NCBI GenBank assembly: GCA_017650905.1
Contig: JAGCDZ010000016.1
Span: 1-49,057 of the forward strand
Length of the DNA: 49,057 nt
Direction: 5' to 3'
Origin: Prevotella sp.
GTDB lineage: Bacteria > Bacteroidota > Bacteroidia > Bacteroidales > Bacteroidaceae
Under the pieces are notes generated by a model, which made no database searches, had not been told where the DNA came from, and worked only from the letters and a program-made list of their open reading frames with translations. Of the stretch, positions 1 to 9,608 are shown piece by piece; position 1 is the first letter of the stretch; each line of letters begins with the position of its first letter. Made by a program: the position numbers and the translations under genes.

Positions 1-114
1 ACGCTTAGGTGCCTTGAAGGTCGTAGAGGTCTCCTCCTCATCGAAATCATCCTGCGCAAAAGCCACTGGGCTTGCTACAAGGAATGCAATCAAAAATAGA
101 AATATCTTTTTCAT
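1..114 (-). CDS. Secreted protein, N-terminal fragment (runs off window)
   Basis: Only the first 38 codons are present and the gene continues beyond base 1. The visible part is a classic Sec signal peptide (MKKIFLFLIAFLVASP, then VAFAQ with a likely cut after AFA) followed by an acidic stretch (DDFDEEE). The start at 114 gives MKKIF; an ATG directly before it at 117 would add one Met and cannot be excluded. It lies 8 bases after the stop of the upstream FAS1 lipoprotein gene on the same strand, so it is probably the next gene of the SusC/SusD/fasciclin operon. Function cannot be named from this fragment. Confidence 0.7.
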   Translation of the reverse strand, partial: MKKIFLFLIAFLVASPVAFAQDDFDEEETSTTFKAPKR

Positions 115-122
115 CATCGTCA

Positions 123-1988
123 TTATTCGTTATTAGCCCATAAGTCGTTGTATTCCTTCGGAATGAGGAAGACACCAGCCACACGCATCTGCTGATCGTA
201 TTTCTTACGGTTGGCAGAAGAGGTGTAGCTCTTGGTGTGCATCATCGTCAGGCTGGGATAAGCATCCAGGCCATGATAACAGACAGGGAAGGTAAACTCA
301 CCAAGATCAATGACGTTGACACGTCCTGGGTCGCCAACATAAGTCAGCGTCTCTGTGCTCGCACCATTATCGGTCGTAATCTCCGATGAGGCCTTTGCAC
401 CCTGAGGCAGCACAGTGAGTTGCTGCTTGTTGTCGGCATCGGTCCAACTGAGATAGAAGCGCAGGTAGTAAGGCTTCACATCGGCCAGCGGCTCCTCCAC
501 CTGGGCAGGAACGGTGACCACATAGATGTGATAGGTTGTTGAACGGACACCCTGACCCTGACCGCCTCCACGTCCAGTTCTCAGAGCGAAACTGAACTCC
601 GGCTTACCCGTCGTACCATCGATATTGGCACTATCGACAGCCACGTAAGTGAAGAAGCGTGATGTCTGAGGGAAGAGCCACTGGTGGAACATCCTCGGCA
701 CCTTGCTGAAGAGGCTATCGCGTCCTGCCAGGTCTGCCAGGGGGATGCTATGGGTGGTCAGCTTGGTCACCTTCATCGTGGCCTCGGGCTCGATGACGGT
801 GATTCTCGGATTGTAGGTATTCCAAGAGCTGAAGGTCAGTTGGTCGATGGTACGCGCCACGCCATTACTCATCTCGTTGACAGCGATGGTGTGGTTCAGC
901 ACATCCTGCATATTGGTAAGTGACCGGCCACTGGTGGTATAAGCCGTATCCCTGGGGGCAAAGGAACCGTTGCCAAAGAGCGGCTGGTTGCCCTTGTACC
1001 AATTAGAGAAGACCAGGTTGTTGACAATGTTCCGGCAGGTCAGAGAGTCCTGCAACAGGCCGTCAGCCTCAGCGGCCTTGTCGGCCTTGGCATCGGTGGC
1101 TTTCATTGAAGAGGCCACAAGCGTCTTCTTCTCAAGATCCATGTAGTCCAACTTCGGAATGTAGTTGTAGCAAGGATTGATGGCTGCATAAGCCTCTGTC
1201 CATGCCTGGTCGTTGGGAATCAGCATGCAATAGGTACTGTCCTCATCCTCGAGGTTGGCTCTCATGATGGAGTTGATCACATTGTTGCGCTTCTTCATCA
1301 CAGAGTCCAGATAGGTCTGCTTACCATCGCGGAGCGGGCCGATGACGGAGGCATTGACATCGAGGTAGTACTCATCGTATTTCTGGATGTAGTTCTTGAG
1401 CAAATCACAGCCCGAGAGATTATCGATGTTCTCATAGAGGTTGTGGTAGAACTCCGACATGCCATTCAGTTTGTGCATCACGCCATTGGTAGCAGGGATA
1501 TTGATGGCACTGTAGCCAATGCCATCGAAGGACTCCTGGCTAAAGGGATGGTGCTTGGCATTGAGCGAGATAATCGTCGTGCTTGCCAGCGCACTGGAGA
1601 TGGGGTAGTTGTACTCCGTCATGTGCTGCTGCATGAACTGCTTGACGATGGTGGCACTGTCACTGGCCTTTAGGCGATTATACTCTGCATCGCTGATGGC
1701 AGCATCGACAGGTGCCCAGACAGTATAGAACCGCGGGCTATTGAGCGCCTCGGAGAACTTGCACTGCTGTGCCAGCGAAGCGAACTTGGTCAGCTGCGGG
1801 TCGCTGGAGATCGTCTCCCACAGCGTCTGGCTGGCACTGGGATGATCACCTGCAGACGGCTCTGAGTTGTAATCAGAATAGTCGGAGCAGGAGGTCATGA
1901 AGAGGTGAGAGGTGAGAGGTAAGAGGTAAGAGAGTACCCCCATGATCATGAACCTCACCCTGTTTTTATTGTTAATCTTGGTAATCAT
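123..1988 (-). CDS. Fasciclin (FAS1) domain surface lipoprotein, 621 aa
   Basis: Probable outer-membrane lipoprotein: a hydrophobic leader ends in MTSC at about residue 31, followed by acidic residues (SDYSDY), which in Bacteroidetes favour surface export. Two FAS1-like domains are visible. The first spans about residues 60-190 with the H1-like motif YTVWAPVDAAI and the H2-like NGVMHKLNG. The second spans about 190-370 with YCMLIPNDQAW and SNGVARTIDQL. The C-terminal third is beta-rich and unassigned. The ATG at 1988 is preferred over an upstream in-frame TTG at 1997, because that TTG lies in a heptamer repeat and because MITKIN matches the starts of the two preceding operon genes (MNTKIN, MMTKIN). 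FAS1 domains usually mediate adhesion; the ligand here is unknown. It is the fifth gene of the operon. Confidence 0.8.
   Translation of the reverse strand: MITKINNKNRVRFMIMGVLSYLLPLTSHLFMTSCSDYSDYNSEPSAGDHPSASQTLWETISSDPQLTKFASLAQQCKFSEALNSPRFYTVWAPVDAAISDAEYNRLKASDSATIVKQFMQQHMTEYNYPISSALASTTIISLNAKHHPFSQESFDGIGYSAINIPATNGVMHKLNGMSEFYHNLYENIDNLSGCDLLKNYIQKYDEYYLDVNASVIGPLRDGKQTYLDSVMKKRNNVINSIMRANLEDEDSTYCMLIPNDQAWTEAYAAINPCYNYIPKLDYMDLEKKTLVASSMKATDAKADKAAEADGLLQDSLTCRNIVNNLVFSNWYKGNQPLFGNGSFAPRDTAYTTSGRSLTNMQDVLNHTIAVNEMSNGVARTIDQLTFSSWNTYNPRITVIEPEATMKVTKLTTHSIPLADLAGRDSLFSKVPRMFHQWLFPQTSRFFTYVAVDSANIDGTTGKPEFSFALRTGRGGGQGQGVRSTTYHIYVVTVPAQVEEPLADVKPYYLRFYLSWTDADNKQQLTVLPQGAKASSEITTDNGASTETLTYVGDPGRVNVIDLGEFTFPVCYHGLDAYPSLTMMHTKSYTSSANRKKYDQQMRVAGVFLIPKEYNDLWANNE
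1901..1928. repeat. Heptamer array inside a signal-peptide coding region
   Basis: Four exact-period 7-bp units on the plus strand: AGAGGTG, AGAGGTG, AGAGGTA, AGAGGTA. They lie inside the signal peptide of the FAS1 lipoprotein gene, where the coding strand reads as the hydrophobic stretch LPLTSHLF. Confidence 0.9.
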
Positions 1989-1994
1989 AATTTT

Positions 1995-2022
1995 CAATTA
2001 TCAATTTTCAATTATCAATTTC
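1995..2022. repeat. Intergenic heptamer array (CAATTAT type)
   Basis: Four 7-bp units with exact spacing: CAATTAT, CAATTTT, CAATTAT, CAATTTC. They fill most of the gap between two fasciclin lipoprotein genes of one operon. Confidence 0.9.
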
Positions 2023-2026
2023 TATT

Positions 2027-4291
2027 TTAGTACCAGTCTTCTGTCATGGTCTGGCTATTGACAATGTCAAGCGGCACCAGTTCGATGAAGTCGAACGACC
2101 AGCCGAGGTTGGCATCGTTCACCAGGTTCTTGATGCGCAGCCAGTAATCCTTACCCTGCTCAAAGCGCTGGGTAGTGATGATACGGCGTAGCATCATCGT
2201 ACCATAGCCCGTTTCGGAGCGACAGCTGGTGGAGCCGATAATCTGGCTGGCAGCAGAATAGATATCATTCTCGTTATAAGTCAGCGGGTCGGTCACAGTG
2301 TTATAAGTACCACGTGAGAAGGAAGCCGGCGCACGCATATAACCACGCACATGCATACGCTGGTCGCTCGCTACACCGCAGTCGGAGGTCTCGTCGTCGG
2401 CACGATTCACAATGTCCTCATAACCGATGGTGGCATCCTGGTAGGGGTTGGCACATGCATCAAAGGGGATGCCGATGGCCACCATATCCGACTGCTTGGA
2501 GGTGTTACCGAGATAGAACTGCATCAGTCCACCACGCGCCATCGGAGGATAGATGATACGCAACTCATAGTCGCCGGTAGGCACATGCGGCAGTTTGACG
2601 GCGAAGTCGTAAACATCCCATCCCTGGAACTGGTCGGAGTTGTTGGCACGCCAGGCACCCATCACGCAGAAACGCAGCAGGGTACCGGGATTGTAGCAGA
2701 CGATATTATCGAAATAGTTGTTCTGGAAAGCGATACGGTTACCGTCACCACCACCGTTCAGGGTGCTCACTTCTGCCGGCGTGGCGAAACGTAGGCCGTT
2801 GTTAATCAACTCATAGAGGAAGGTGGACGAATCAAGGCGCAGACGCTCGTGGAGCGCGTCCTTTGCATTCTGATCGTACTTCAGAATACCCTTGATACGA
2901 TGGATATAGCCGTTGAGCGTCTCTATGCTCTTATTACGGTTGACAGACACGCCTTTGAATACCAGCGTGTGGTCGCCGTCGTTAGGCATACCGAACATGC
3001 CGAGTCGCTTGGTCAGCGTGTTGTTGGTCAGATAACGGTTCAGCCACAGATCCTTGGTGGTCTTGGGGTTCGTTTCCCATACCTTCAGGAGGGTATTGGG
3101 GAGCATGGTCTCAAAATACTCCTGCGGCTCATAGCCGAAGCACAGGTTCCAGGAGGCGTTGGTCTGGGCATTCTTCTCATAGACGATGCGGTCGATAGGC
3201 ATACCGGCACGCAGGATATGATAGGCCACAAACATATTCACCACATTAAACCGATTGGTATAGTCGTCGCCAGTGCTGATCTTAATACCCTTCTCATTGA
3301 CATAGTCATACCAGGCACCGCAGTTGCCATACCACTCCACACATTTCTCTTTCAGGTCGGCAAAACTGTTGATGCCGGCAGCGCGGAACACATCGTCGGT
3401 CTCGGCAAAGACGGTCCACTTGATCATACACTCCTTAGGGTAATAGATGGAGTTACCATCACGGTCGTTGTGGTTGTTGCCCAAGTCGTAGGTGATGGCC
3501 GTACCGTCAGGGTTGTTCTTGCGTTCAATCATGAGGGTATCGGTAAAGCCCGTTGCCTCAAGGGCAGCATAGAAGATGCTCAAGTCTTTCTCGCCCTCCA
3601 CACGCAACTGGTCGTCGGTGGTGCGGTCGGAACGTGGAATCACATTCGAGCAGATATGCAGGATGCCGTTGATGGCCTCGATATCGCCATCGAGGATGGC
3701 AGAGAGGTCGTTGAGACTGGTCAGTCCGATAAACTCTTCTTTGTAGGCATCCTCGCCGAAACTGCCGACACGGATGCTACGGCCAGTCTTCATCGTAGTC
3801 CAAGTGGTGGCAGTACCGTCGAGATCCACCTGCAGGTGCTCCTCACCGGAGAGGTGGAAACGGGCGATATCGTCGCACAGGGAGTCAGACATCAGTTCCA
3901 CTTTCGCCATCACGTCGAGGCTGTTCCAACCGGCATCTTCCTTGATGCCGTTGTGCTTCAGTTTGGCCTTGGAGATTAGGTAGGACTCATCGTTATAGAG
4001 ACTGTCGAGATAAGCGTTCACGCCATCGTTGACCGGTGCGAAACACGTGTATTCACCATACGTTCCCATATACTTGTCGAACTTACCCTTTTGCAGGATG
4101 CGGTAGAAGGCACTCAAATCAGACCGGTCACGCAACATTTCTGCAATGGTCTTCTGGTCCGAGGAGAAAAGATTTGAGCCATCTGGTTCCTCATTACAGG
4201 AGATAAAGAGGCAAGAGGTAAGAGGTAAGAGGTAAGAGAATACCACTATCATGATCCTCATCCAATTCATATTATTTATCTTCGTATTCAT
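2027..4291 (-). CDS. Fasciclin (FAS1) domain surface lipoprotein, 754 aa
   Basis: Lipoprotein leader ending in FISC at about residue 32 with acidic residues just after it (NEEPD), suggesting surface display. The first FAS1-like domain (about residues 45-220) has YTCFAPVNDGV as H1-like motif and INGILHICSNV as H2-like motif. A second, more divergent one (about 228-470) has WTVFAETDDVF and LNGYIHRIKGIL. Residues about 480-754 form a beta-rich region that could be a jelly roll. The start ATG gives MNTKIN, matching its operon neighbours. It follows SusD by 38 bases, so it is probably co-expressed with it. In FAS1-containing SusCD operons such proteins may be accessory ligand-binding or adhesive components; that role is inferred. 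Confidence 0.8.
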   Translation of the reverse strand: MNTKINNMNWMRIMIVVFSYLLPLTSCLFISCNEEPDGSNLFSSDQKTIAEMLRDRSDLSAFYRILQKGKFDKYMGTYGEYTCFAPVNDGVNAYLDSLYNDESYLISKAKLKHNGIKEDAGWNSLDVMAKVELMSDSLCDDIARFHLSGEEHLQVDLDGTATTWTTMKTGRSIRVGSFGEDAYKEEFIGLTSLNDLSAILDGDIEAINGILHICSNVIPRSDRTTDDQLRVEGEKDLSIFYAALEATGFTDTLMIERKNNPDGTAITYDLGNNHNDRDGNSIYYPKECMIKWTVFAETDDVFRAAGINSFADLKEKCVEWYGNCGAWYDYVNEKGIKISTGDDYTNRFNVVNMFVAYHILRAGMPIDRIVYEKNAQTNASWNLCFGYEPQEYFETMLPNTLLKVWETNPKTTKDLWLNRYLTNNTLTKRLGMFGMPNDGDHTLVFKGVSVNRNKSIETLNGYIHRIKGILKYDQNAKDALHERLRLDSSTFLYELINNGLRFATPAEVSTLNGGGDGNRIAFQNNYFDNIVCYNPGTLLRFCVMGAWRANNSDQFQGWDVYDFAVKLPHVPTGDYELRIIYPPMARGGLMQFYLGNTSKQSDMVAIGIPFDACANPYQDATIGYEDIVNRADDETSDCGVASDQRMHVRGYMRAPASFSRGTYNTVTDPLTYNENDIYSAASQIIGSTSCRSETGYGTMMLRRIITTQRFEQGKDYWLRIKNLVNDANLGWSFDFIELVPLDIVNSQTMTEDWY
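4207..4234. repeat. Heptamer array inside a second signal-peptide coding region
   Basis: Four 7-bp units: AGAGGCA, AGAGGTA, AGAGGTA, AGAGGTA, within the signal peptide codons of the 754-residue FAS1 lipoprotein. The coding strand reads as SYLLPLTSCL. Same unit family and same relative position as the array at 1901-1928. Confidence 0.9.
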
Positions 4292-4295
4292 AATC

Positions 4296-4323
4296 TATAA
4301 ACTATAAACTCTAAAATATAAAC
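4296..4323. repeat. Intergenic heptamer array (TATAAAC type)
   Basis: Four 7-bp units: TATAAAC, TATAAAC, TCTAAAA, TATAAAC, in the gap between the SusD gene stop and the start of the next lipoprotein gene. Confidence 0.9.
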
Positions 4324-4329
4324 TCTCAT

Positions 4330-6099
4330 CTAGTACTTCGAAGCAGATTTGTATACAGGATTCTGTACAAGACTGGTATTGATTTCCACCTCGTCCTGAT
4401 TGATCGGCATGTAGAGATAACGCTCGTCACGCATCTTTGCCTTCATGGCAGTAGGCACGGCATACTTACGCAGTGCCAACTCGAAGAACGCATCGCTATT
4501 GGTGACATAGCCCTCCGTCAGTTTTCTTCTCAAATCGGCCTGTGTCTCAGTGTGACGGTAGTTATAACGCATCAGGTCGAACCAGCGCTTGCCCTCAAAG
4601 CACAGCTCACGAGCACGCTCAGCCAGCACCAGTTCCTCCATCTTGTCCCTATAGACGGTATACTTCATGGTGTAAGAACCCTTGTTGGCATCAGACAATG
4701 CGCGGTCGTTAACGAACTTACAGATAGCGAAGGCCTCCTCGTTGCGGGTATCGCCCTCGGCCTTACCACCCATGTTGTAGAGCTGTACCAGGGCCTCAGC
4801 CTTCATCAGCATTACGTCGGTGAGACGATAGAGAATCCAGTTCTGATAGACCTGAGCACGGGTGTCGCGCTTGCTATCGGCAGTATTGTTGGTGCCTGCA
4901 TAGTTTGTCGCCACGAACTTACGGACGCCGAACTGCTCGGTATTCGTGCTAGTGGCATCGTAAACAAAGTCGTAAAGGCGCTGGTCTACACTGTTAACCC
5001 AGACGCCATTACCTGTAGCATCGACCTTTCCGAAGATCGGCGCAGCCTTCAGATAGCCATAGCCGTTGTTGCTGGCACTGTTGTAGCGGAAGTACATTTG
5101 GTCGAGACCTCTGTTGTTGGCATTGGAGTTGCGGAACTGCAGTTCGAAGATGCTCTCATCCGCATTCTGGCCTGTCTGTCCGAAAAGGTCATCATACATT
5201 TCACTATAGTCGGAGAGATAGTAATCCTTCATCTCCTCATCGCCATAGCGACGACGGCGAGGATTCTGCTCATAGGCTTCCTTCTTCGCCTGGATCACCT
5301 TATCGCAGTATTTTACACAAGCCTCGTAGTCGCTAGCACTCCGATTGATGGAACCGCGCCAGAGATAGATATCGGCCAGAATGGCATTAATACCATCCTG
5401 GTTCAGATAACCCTTGTCACGCCAGTCACCATAAGTAGAACCTGAGACGGCATACTTAGAAGCCTCTTCCAAGTCATTGATACACATGGTAAGTACTGAA
5501 TCTGGATTAGCCTGCGGTGCGTTGAGGTCGTCACTACTGTTCAGGTAAGCACCGGGTGTCACAGGGATATCATGGAACACTTTTGTGAGATAGAAATAGC
5601 AGAACGAACGCAAGGCCAACATCTGTGCCTTATTGGCATCATAGTCGCCACGCGTATAGTCCGGATCCACGGCAATCACGCTCTCAGCCTTCTCCAGCAC
5701 CAGGTTACAGTAGTTGATGGCTGAATAGAAGGGATACCAAGAAGTAAATGCATTCTCTGTCTCGATATTGCAGGAATAGATCTGCTGCAATGCCGTTCTG
5801 TAGGTAGCACTGGTAGGCAGTGTAGAGGTCACCACAAGTTCATCGGAACGGAAGTCACCCCAGACGATCATATTGCGTATGGCAGCCTCATCTCTCAACT
5901 GTGCGTAGGCGGTTGCCACAACGGCATCCACTTCGCTTTTCTTCTGCCAATAATCGTCGTCGACAGTCTTGTTGTCAGGCAAGATGACCGTATCGACACA
6001 AGATGTGAGGAAAGAAGGAGAGAAGGAGAGAAGGAGTAAGTAGAATACTCCTGCCATAGTTTCCTTCATCCTACTATTTATATTTATCTTTGTCATCAT
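4330..6099 (-). CDS. SusD-like outer-membrane nutrient-binding lipoprotein, 589 aa
   Basis: SusD-family partner of the SusC protein encoded immediately upstream. It has a lipoprotein leader ending LTSC at about residue 34, then a helical TPR-like N-terminal part (RSFCYFYLTKVF, YLWRGSINRS) and the typical C-terminal block (LAERARELCFEGKRWFDLMR followed by YLYMPINQDE), with length as expected for SusD. It would cap the SusC barrel and bind ligand at the cell surface. The start is 6099 or the adjacent ATG at 6096; the latter gives MTKIN, resembling the two following genes. The signal peptide contains a short octamer repeat. The ligand cannot be deduced, since the operon has no enzyme. Confidence 0.95.
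   Translation of the reverse strand: MMTKININSRMKETMAGVFYLLLLSFSPSFLTSCVDTVILPDNKTVDDDYWQKKSEVDAVVATAYAQLRDEAAIRNMIVWGDFRSDELVVTSTLPTSATYRTALQQIYSCNIETENAFTSWYPFYSAINYCNLVLEKAESVIAVDPDYTRGDYDANKAQMLALRSFCYFYLTKVFHDIPVTPGAYLNSSDDLNAPQANPDSVLTMCINDLEEASKYAVSGSTYGDWRDKGYLNQDGINAILADIYLWRGSINRSASDYEACVKYCDKVIQAKKEAYEQNPRRRRYGDEEMKDYYLSDYSEMYDDLFGQTGQNADESIFELQFRNSNANNRGLDQMYFRYNSASNNGYGYLKAAPIFGKVDATGNGVWVNSVDQRLYDFVYDATSTNTEQFGVRKFVATNYAGTNNTADSKRDTRAQVYQNWILYRLTDVMLMKAEALVQLYNMGGKAEGDTRNEEAFAICKFVNDRALSDANKGSYTMKYTVYRDKMEELVLAERARELCFEGKRWFDLMRYNYRHTETQADLRRKLTEGYVTNSDAFFELALRKYAVPTAMKAKMRDERYLYMPINQDEVEINTSLVQNPVYKSASKY
6014..6037. repeat. Octamer array in the SusD signal-peptide coding region
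   Basis: Three 8-bp units: GAAGGAGA, GAAGGAGA, GAAGGAGT. They encode the LSFSPSF part of the SusD leader. Position matches the heptamer arrays in the next two lipoprotein genes, but the period is 8. Confidence 0.8.
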
Positions 6100-6151
6100 A
6101 ATTCTCTTTTGTTCTTATGTTATTATGTCTAAAAAACATCTGTTCTTATGT

Positions 6152-9100
6152 CTAGAAGCCAAAGCTGAGGCTGGCAGTGATAGACTTAGACCTTGGAGTG
6201 GTCGCACCATCAGAGGCTGGTGTATAGGTTCCAGAAGCAATTTCCGGATCAATACCAGTGTACTTCGTCCAACAGAAGAGATTGTTCATTGTCACATAAG
6301 CAGAAAGCGAGTTCACACCAAGTTTCTTAAGCGACTTCTTAGGAACGCTGTAAGAGATCTGCAGGTTGTTGAAGCGCAGGAACGAACCGTCCTCAACGAA
6401 GCGCGAGCTCACCTGATAGTTATAGCCCGTTCCGTAGAGGGCACGTGGTATCTGCGTCACATCACCATCCTTACGCCAGCGGTAGGTAACCGACGAGCAC
6501 TGGTTCTCTGTACCATACATGCTCTCCAGACCCATACGAGCCGTATTGATGATCTTATTACCCCAACGGAAGTTGAAGCGGGATATCAGTCTCCAGTTAC
6601 CATATTGGAATGTGAAGCTGAAACCACCCTGCATCTTCGGCAGTGAGTTACCCAGATACTTGATATCGAGTTCATTGATCGTACCGTCGTGATTGACATC
6701 TTCATAGATGGCATCACCACCCTTGAACTCATAATCTGTATCACCATAATAATAAGCCAGGTGCTTGGGCACACCGGTATTGGTCATGATGACCTTACCA
6801 TCTTCATCAGTAGCCACGGGGAAGGTCTTGCCTTCAGCCAGCTGCTGGTTGATCCACGCCTCGTAGTTCCAGTCGTAGGCCTCGCCACGGGCAGCAGCCT
6901 GCTGTTGTAACTGGAGTTGCTTGGTATTATAATTGGTGAGGTAGTCGTAAGTATATTGGAACACGCCTAAGTTCTGGAATCCATAGATAGAGCAGAGCGG
7001 GTCGCCCACCACGACGCGGCTGAGGATAGACTTAGATCCGCGATTACCCCAACTGGGCTGCGAGTTCAGGTTGTCCAATACGCGCTGATCCATCTCCAGC
7101 AACTTGTTGACGTTCTGAGCCAGGTTGACGCTGGCAGTCACCGAGAACTTCTTGATCCTGATAAACTTATTAGCGGTGACCGAGAGTTCCCAACCTTTGT
7201 TCTCCATCTCACCCACGTTTCCGTAAGAGAGTGCGGTCGAAGTGTTCCAGGTAGCAGAAGTAGGAATAGGAAGTCTCTGCATGATCAGATCTTTGGTATT
7301 ATCCTTATAGAGGTTCAGGTCAACCTCAATCATATCCTCGAGGAAACCTACGTTGAAACCGAGGTTCAAACCCGTCTTCTTCTGCGGACGCAGGTCGTCG
7401 AGCTTCATACCGCTCATCGTGGTGTAATAACTCGTTCCATAACGCCCGGCACGTGAATTATACTGGTTAAAATAGTTGTCGACTGCAACGCTGGAACTAC
7501 CTGTAATACCCCAAGATCCACGGATACCGAACATCGACACGACCTTACGCAGAGGTGTGAAGAACGGCTCTTCGCTGAGGTTGTATCGCAGGGATACAGC
7601 CGGCGAAATAAACCACGGATTCTTCGGTCCGAACTTAGAGTTACCATCGCCACGCAGTGAGAAACCAATCGTATAACGCGACTTATAGGAGAAGTGAGCG
7701 TTGTAGATAAAGTCCTGCCAGGCTGACTTTGTGCTGCTGGGCTGATTGTCCATTCCTATCAGGCTGGCATCGATAGTTGCAGATTCTATGCCGTTAGGGA
7801 TAGAGTTCTGACCAGTGTACTGATACGTATTCTTCTGCGTACCGGCCTCATATCTTGCCAACATGGTAAGATAGAAGTCTTCGTTCTTGAAAGCAGGTGT
7901 GAAAATCAGTTCCACACGCGATCCCATCTTGAACTGGTTGGTTTCGGTATTGGTGATGAAATTATAATTCTCATCCGTATATCTGCCGTTAGAAAGACTT
8001 CCAGGCATATAGGTCGGCTTCGAGTAGGCATAAATATCGAAGTAGACGCGGCCGTTAAAGGTCAGACGATGCTTACCGTTTTCAGTGCCGAGCAACTCAT
8101 ACTTGATATTGAAGTCAGGCACGATGCTGTAGGTCTGTTCCTTCTGCCAGGATTTGTTAGCGTATGCCACAGGGTTACCGATAGCCACCACGTCCTGCAA
8201 CTCTGTCGATGTGTAGTTACCATCGTCAGGCGTCATACCGTTCATGGTGGGATTCATCAGGAAGTAATCACCGGTGTTATTGTTAAACTGGTCCATGCGC
8301 CAGATGCTGGCATTCGGTGCCATCGTCAGAGCCATGGCCAGCAGGTTGTTATGCGAACCGCCACTCTTGCTACTACCTTTTGTATAATTCTTCAGGTTGT
8401 CGGTATAAGTCAGTGCGAAGTTGGTAGAGAAACGGATGCGGTCAGACACATTGTAGTCGAGCACCAAGCGTGTGGTCAGACGATCCATCTTTTGCTTGAT
8501 GATGGTACCCAACTGATGGCTGTAACTACCAGAGATACGGAATGTAGCCTTCTGACCACCACCGGTGATATTGAAGTTAGCCTCATGTTGCTCACCGAAC
8601 TGCTTCACAGCATCTACCCAATCGGTATTCTTGTTCCAGTTGTTGGCCTCGGCCCATGACTCAGCAGGGATATAATTGATCTCGTTGATGGTCGAGGTGG
8701 CAGAAGAACTCTGTGTGGGGTTATAGAACTCCTCCTTGAGCATCATGGTGTAGTTGTCACCATTCAGCAGGTCGTAGCCTTTTGGCATCCAAGTACCTGT
8801 GAACTTATAGCCTAAGGTCACTTTTGGTTTTCCGCGTGCACCACGTTTGGTGGTAATCATAATCACACCGTTGGCACCCTGTGAACCCCAGATGGCCGTA
8901 GCAGCAGCATCCTTGAGCACCTTGATGTCAGCGATATCATCCACACTCACGGCGAGCAACGACGAGAAAGCCTCCTCATCGATATTCTCCGGGTCGAAGT
9001 CAGCCTTGTCATATTCAAAGATCTTGTCATCCACCACAATCAGCGGTTCTGCACTACCACTCAAGGTCGACACACCACGCATACGCATGGACGTACCGGC

Positions 9101-9604
9101 ACCGAGGTTACCAGAGTTGTTGACGATATCCAGACCGGCAATCTCACCCTGCAGGGCCTCATCGGCTGAGGTGAAGGCCATACCATCCACCTTATCCATG
9201 CTGAAGGTCTGCTGCGATACGGATATCTCGCGCTTGTCGATGTTCAGACCGCCCGAACTGGTGCGGCGTCCCTTGACAACCACTTCGCTTACGGTCGTAT
9301 TCTCACTCTCCATCTTGATATTGAAGGTGGTCTGACTGCCGATATTGACAATCTTGGTCTTGTTACCAACATACGAGAATACGAGTTTATTCTTCGGGTT
9401 CTTAATCTCCATGGAGAAGTTACCCATCATATCAGTCTGTGTCGCGCTGACGATACGGTTGTTGGCATCACGCTCCACCACATTGGCCATCATGATCGGC
9501 CCCATGGCATCTTCCACCGTACCTGATATGACTTTACTCTGCGCCAGCATCGTCTGAGCGATGACGGTAAACAGGAGTGTCAATAGAAATTTATATTTTG
9601 ACAT
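6152..9604 (-). CDS. SusC-like TonB-dependent outer-membrane transporter, 1150 aa
   Basis: Outer-membrane TonB-dependent receptor of the SusC/RagA class. Signal peptide 1-21 (ending MLAQS), then a carboxypeptidase-regulatory-like domain (about 24-95; ISGTVEDAMGPIMMANV), then the plug with the class-typical segments GVSTLSGSAEPLIVVDD and DIADIKVLKDAAATAIWG and GANGVIMITTKRG (about 120-255). The rest is a long beta barrel ending in aromatic F (LSFGF). With the SusD encoded 52 bases downstream it should form the SusCD import complex, energised by TonB-ExbBD. An exbB gene starts at 48398, but no link to it is shown. The gene sits between a four-FAS1 lipoprotein and SusD, in one operon. Confidence 0.95.
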   Translation of the reverse strand: MSKYKFLLTLLFTVIAQTMLAQSKVISGTVEDAMGPIMMANVVERDANNRIVSATQTDMMGNFSMEIKNPKNKLVFSYVGNKTKIVNIGSQTTFNIKMESENTTVSEVVVKGRRTSSGGLNIDKREISVSQQTFSMDKVDGMAFTSADEALQGEIAGLDIVNNSGNLGAGTSMRMRGVSTLSGSAEPLIVVDDKIFEYDKADFDPENIDEEAFSSLLAVSVDDIADIKVLKDAAATAIWGSQGANGVIMITTKRGARGKPKVTLGYKFTGTWMPKGYDLLNGDNYTMMLKEEFYNPTQSSSATSTINEINYIPAESWAEANNWNKNTDWVDAVKQFGEQHEANFNITGGGQKATFRISGSYSHQLGTIIKQKMDRLTTRLVLDYNVSDRIRFSTNFALTYTDNLKNYTKGSSKSGGSHNNLLAMALTMAPNASIWRMDQFNNNTGDYFLMNPTMNGMTPDDGNYTSTELQDVVAIGNPVAYANKSWQKEQTYSIVPDFNIKYELLGTENGKHRLTFNGRVYFDIYAYSKPTYMPGSLSNGRYTDENYNFITNTETNQFKMGSRVELIFTPAFKNEDFYLTMLARYEAGTQKNTYQYTGQNSIPNGIESATIDASLIGMDNQPSSTKSAWQDFIYNAHFSYKSRYTIGFSLRGDGNSKFGPKNPWFISPAVSLRYNLSEEPFFTPLRKVVSMFGIRGSWGITGSSSVAVDNYFNQYNSRAGRYGTSYYTTMSGMKLDDLRPQKKTGLNLGFNVGFLEDMIEVDLNLYKDNTKDLIMQRLPIPTSATWNTSTALSYGNVGEMENKGWELSVTANKFIRIKKFSVTASVNLAQNVNKLLEMDQRVLDNLNSQPSWGNRGSKSILSRVVVGDPLCSIYGFQNLGVFQYTYDYLTNYNTKQLQLQQQAAARGEAYDWNYEAWINQQLAEGKTFPVATDEDGKVIMTNTGVPKHLAYYYGDTDYEFKGGDAIYEDVNHDGTINELDIKYLGNSLPKMQGGFSFTFQYGNWRLISRFNFRWGNKIINTARMGLESMYGTENQCSSVTYRWRKDGDVTQIPRALYGTGYNYQVSSRFVEDGSFLRFNNLQISYSVPKKSLKKLGVNSLSAYVTMNNLFCWTKYTGIDPEIASGTYTPASDGATTPRSKSITASLSFGF

Positions 9605-9608
9605 ATTC

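Noticed and set aside
2849-3979. Long open frame on the plus strand opposite the 754-aa fasciclin gene
   Set aside because: It is a shadow of the minus-strand gene. It has no leader, motif or promoter, and the minus-strand product has clear FAS1 motifs.
4552-5445. Open frame opposite the SusD gene
   Set aside because: Antisense of well-supported SusD codons, with no independent evidence.
6111-6153. Direct repeat GTTCTTATGT on both sides of the SusC stop region as an insertion footprint
   Set aside because: Only about 10 bases, in an A/T-rich gap, with no element between the copies.
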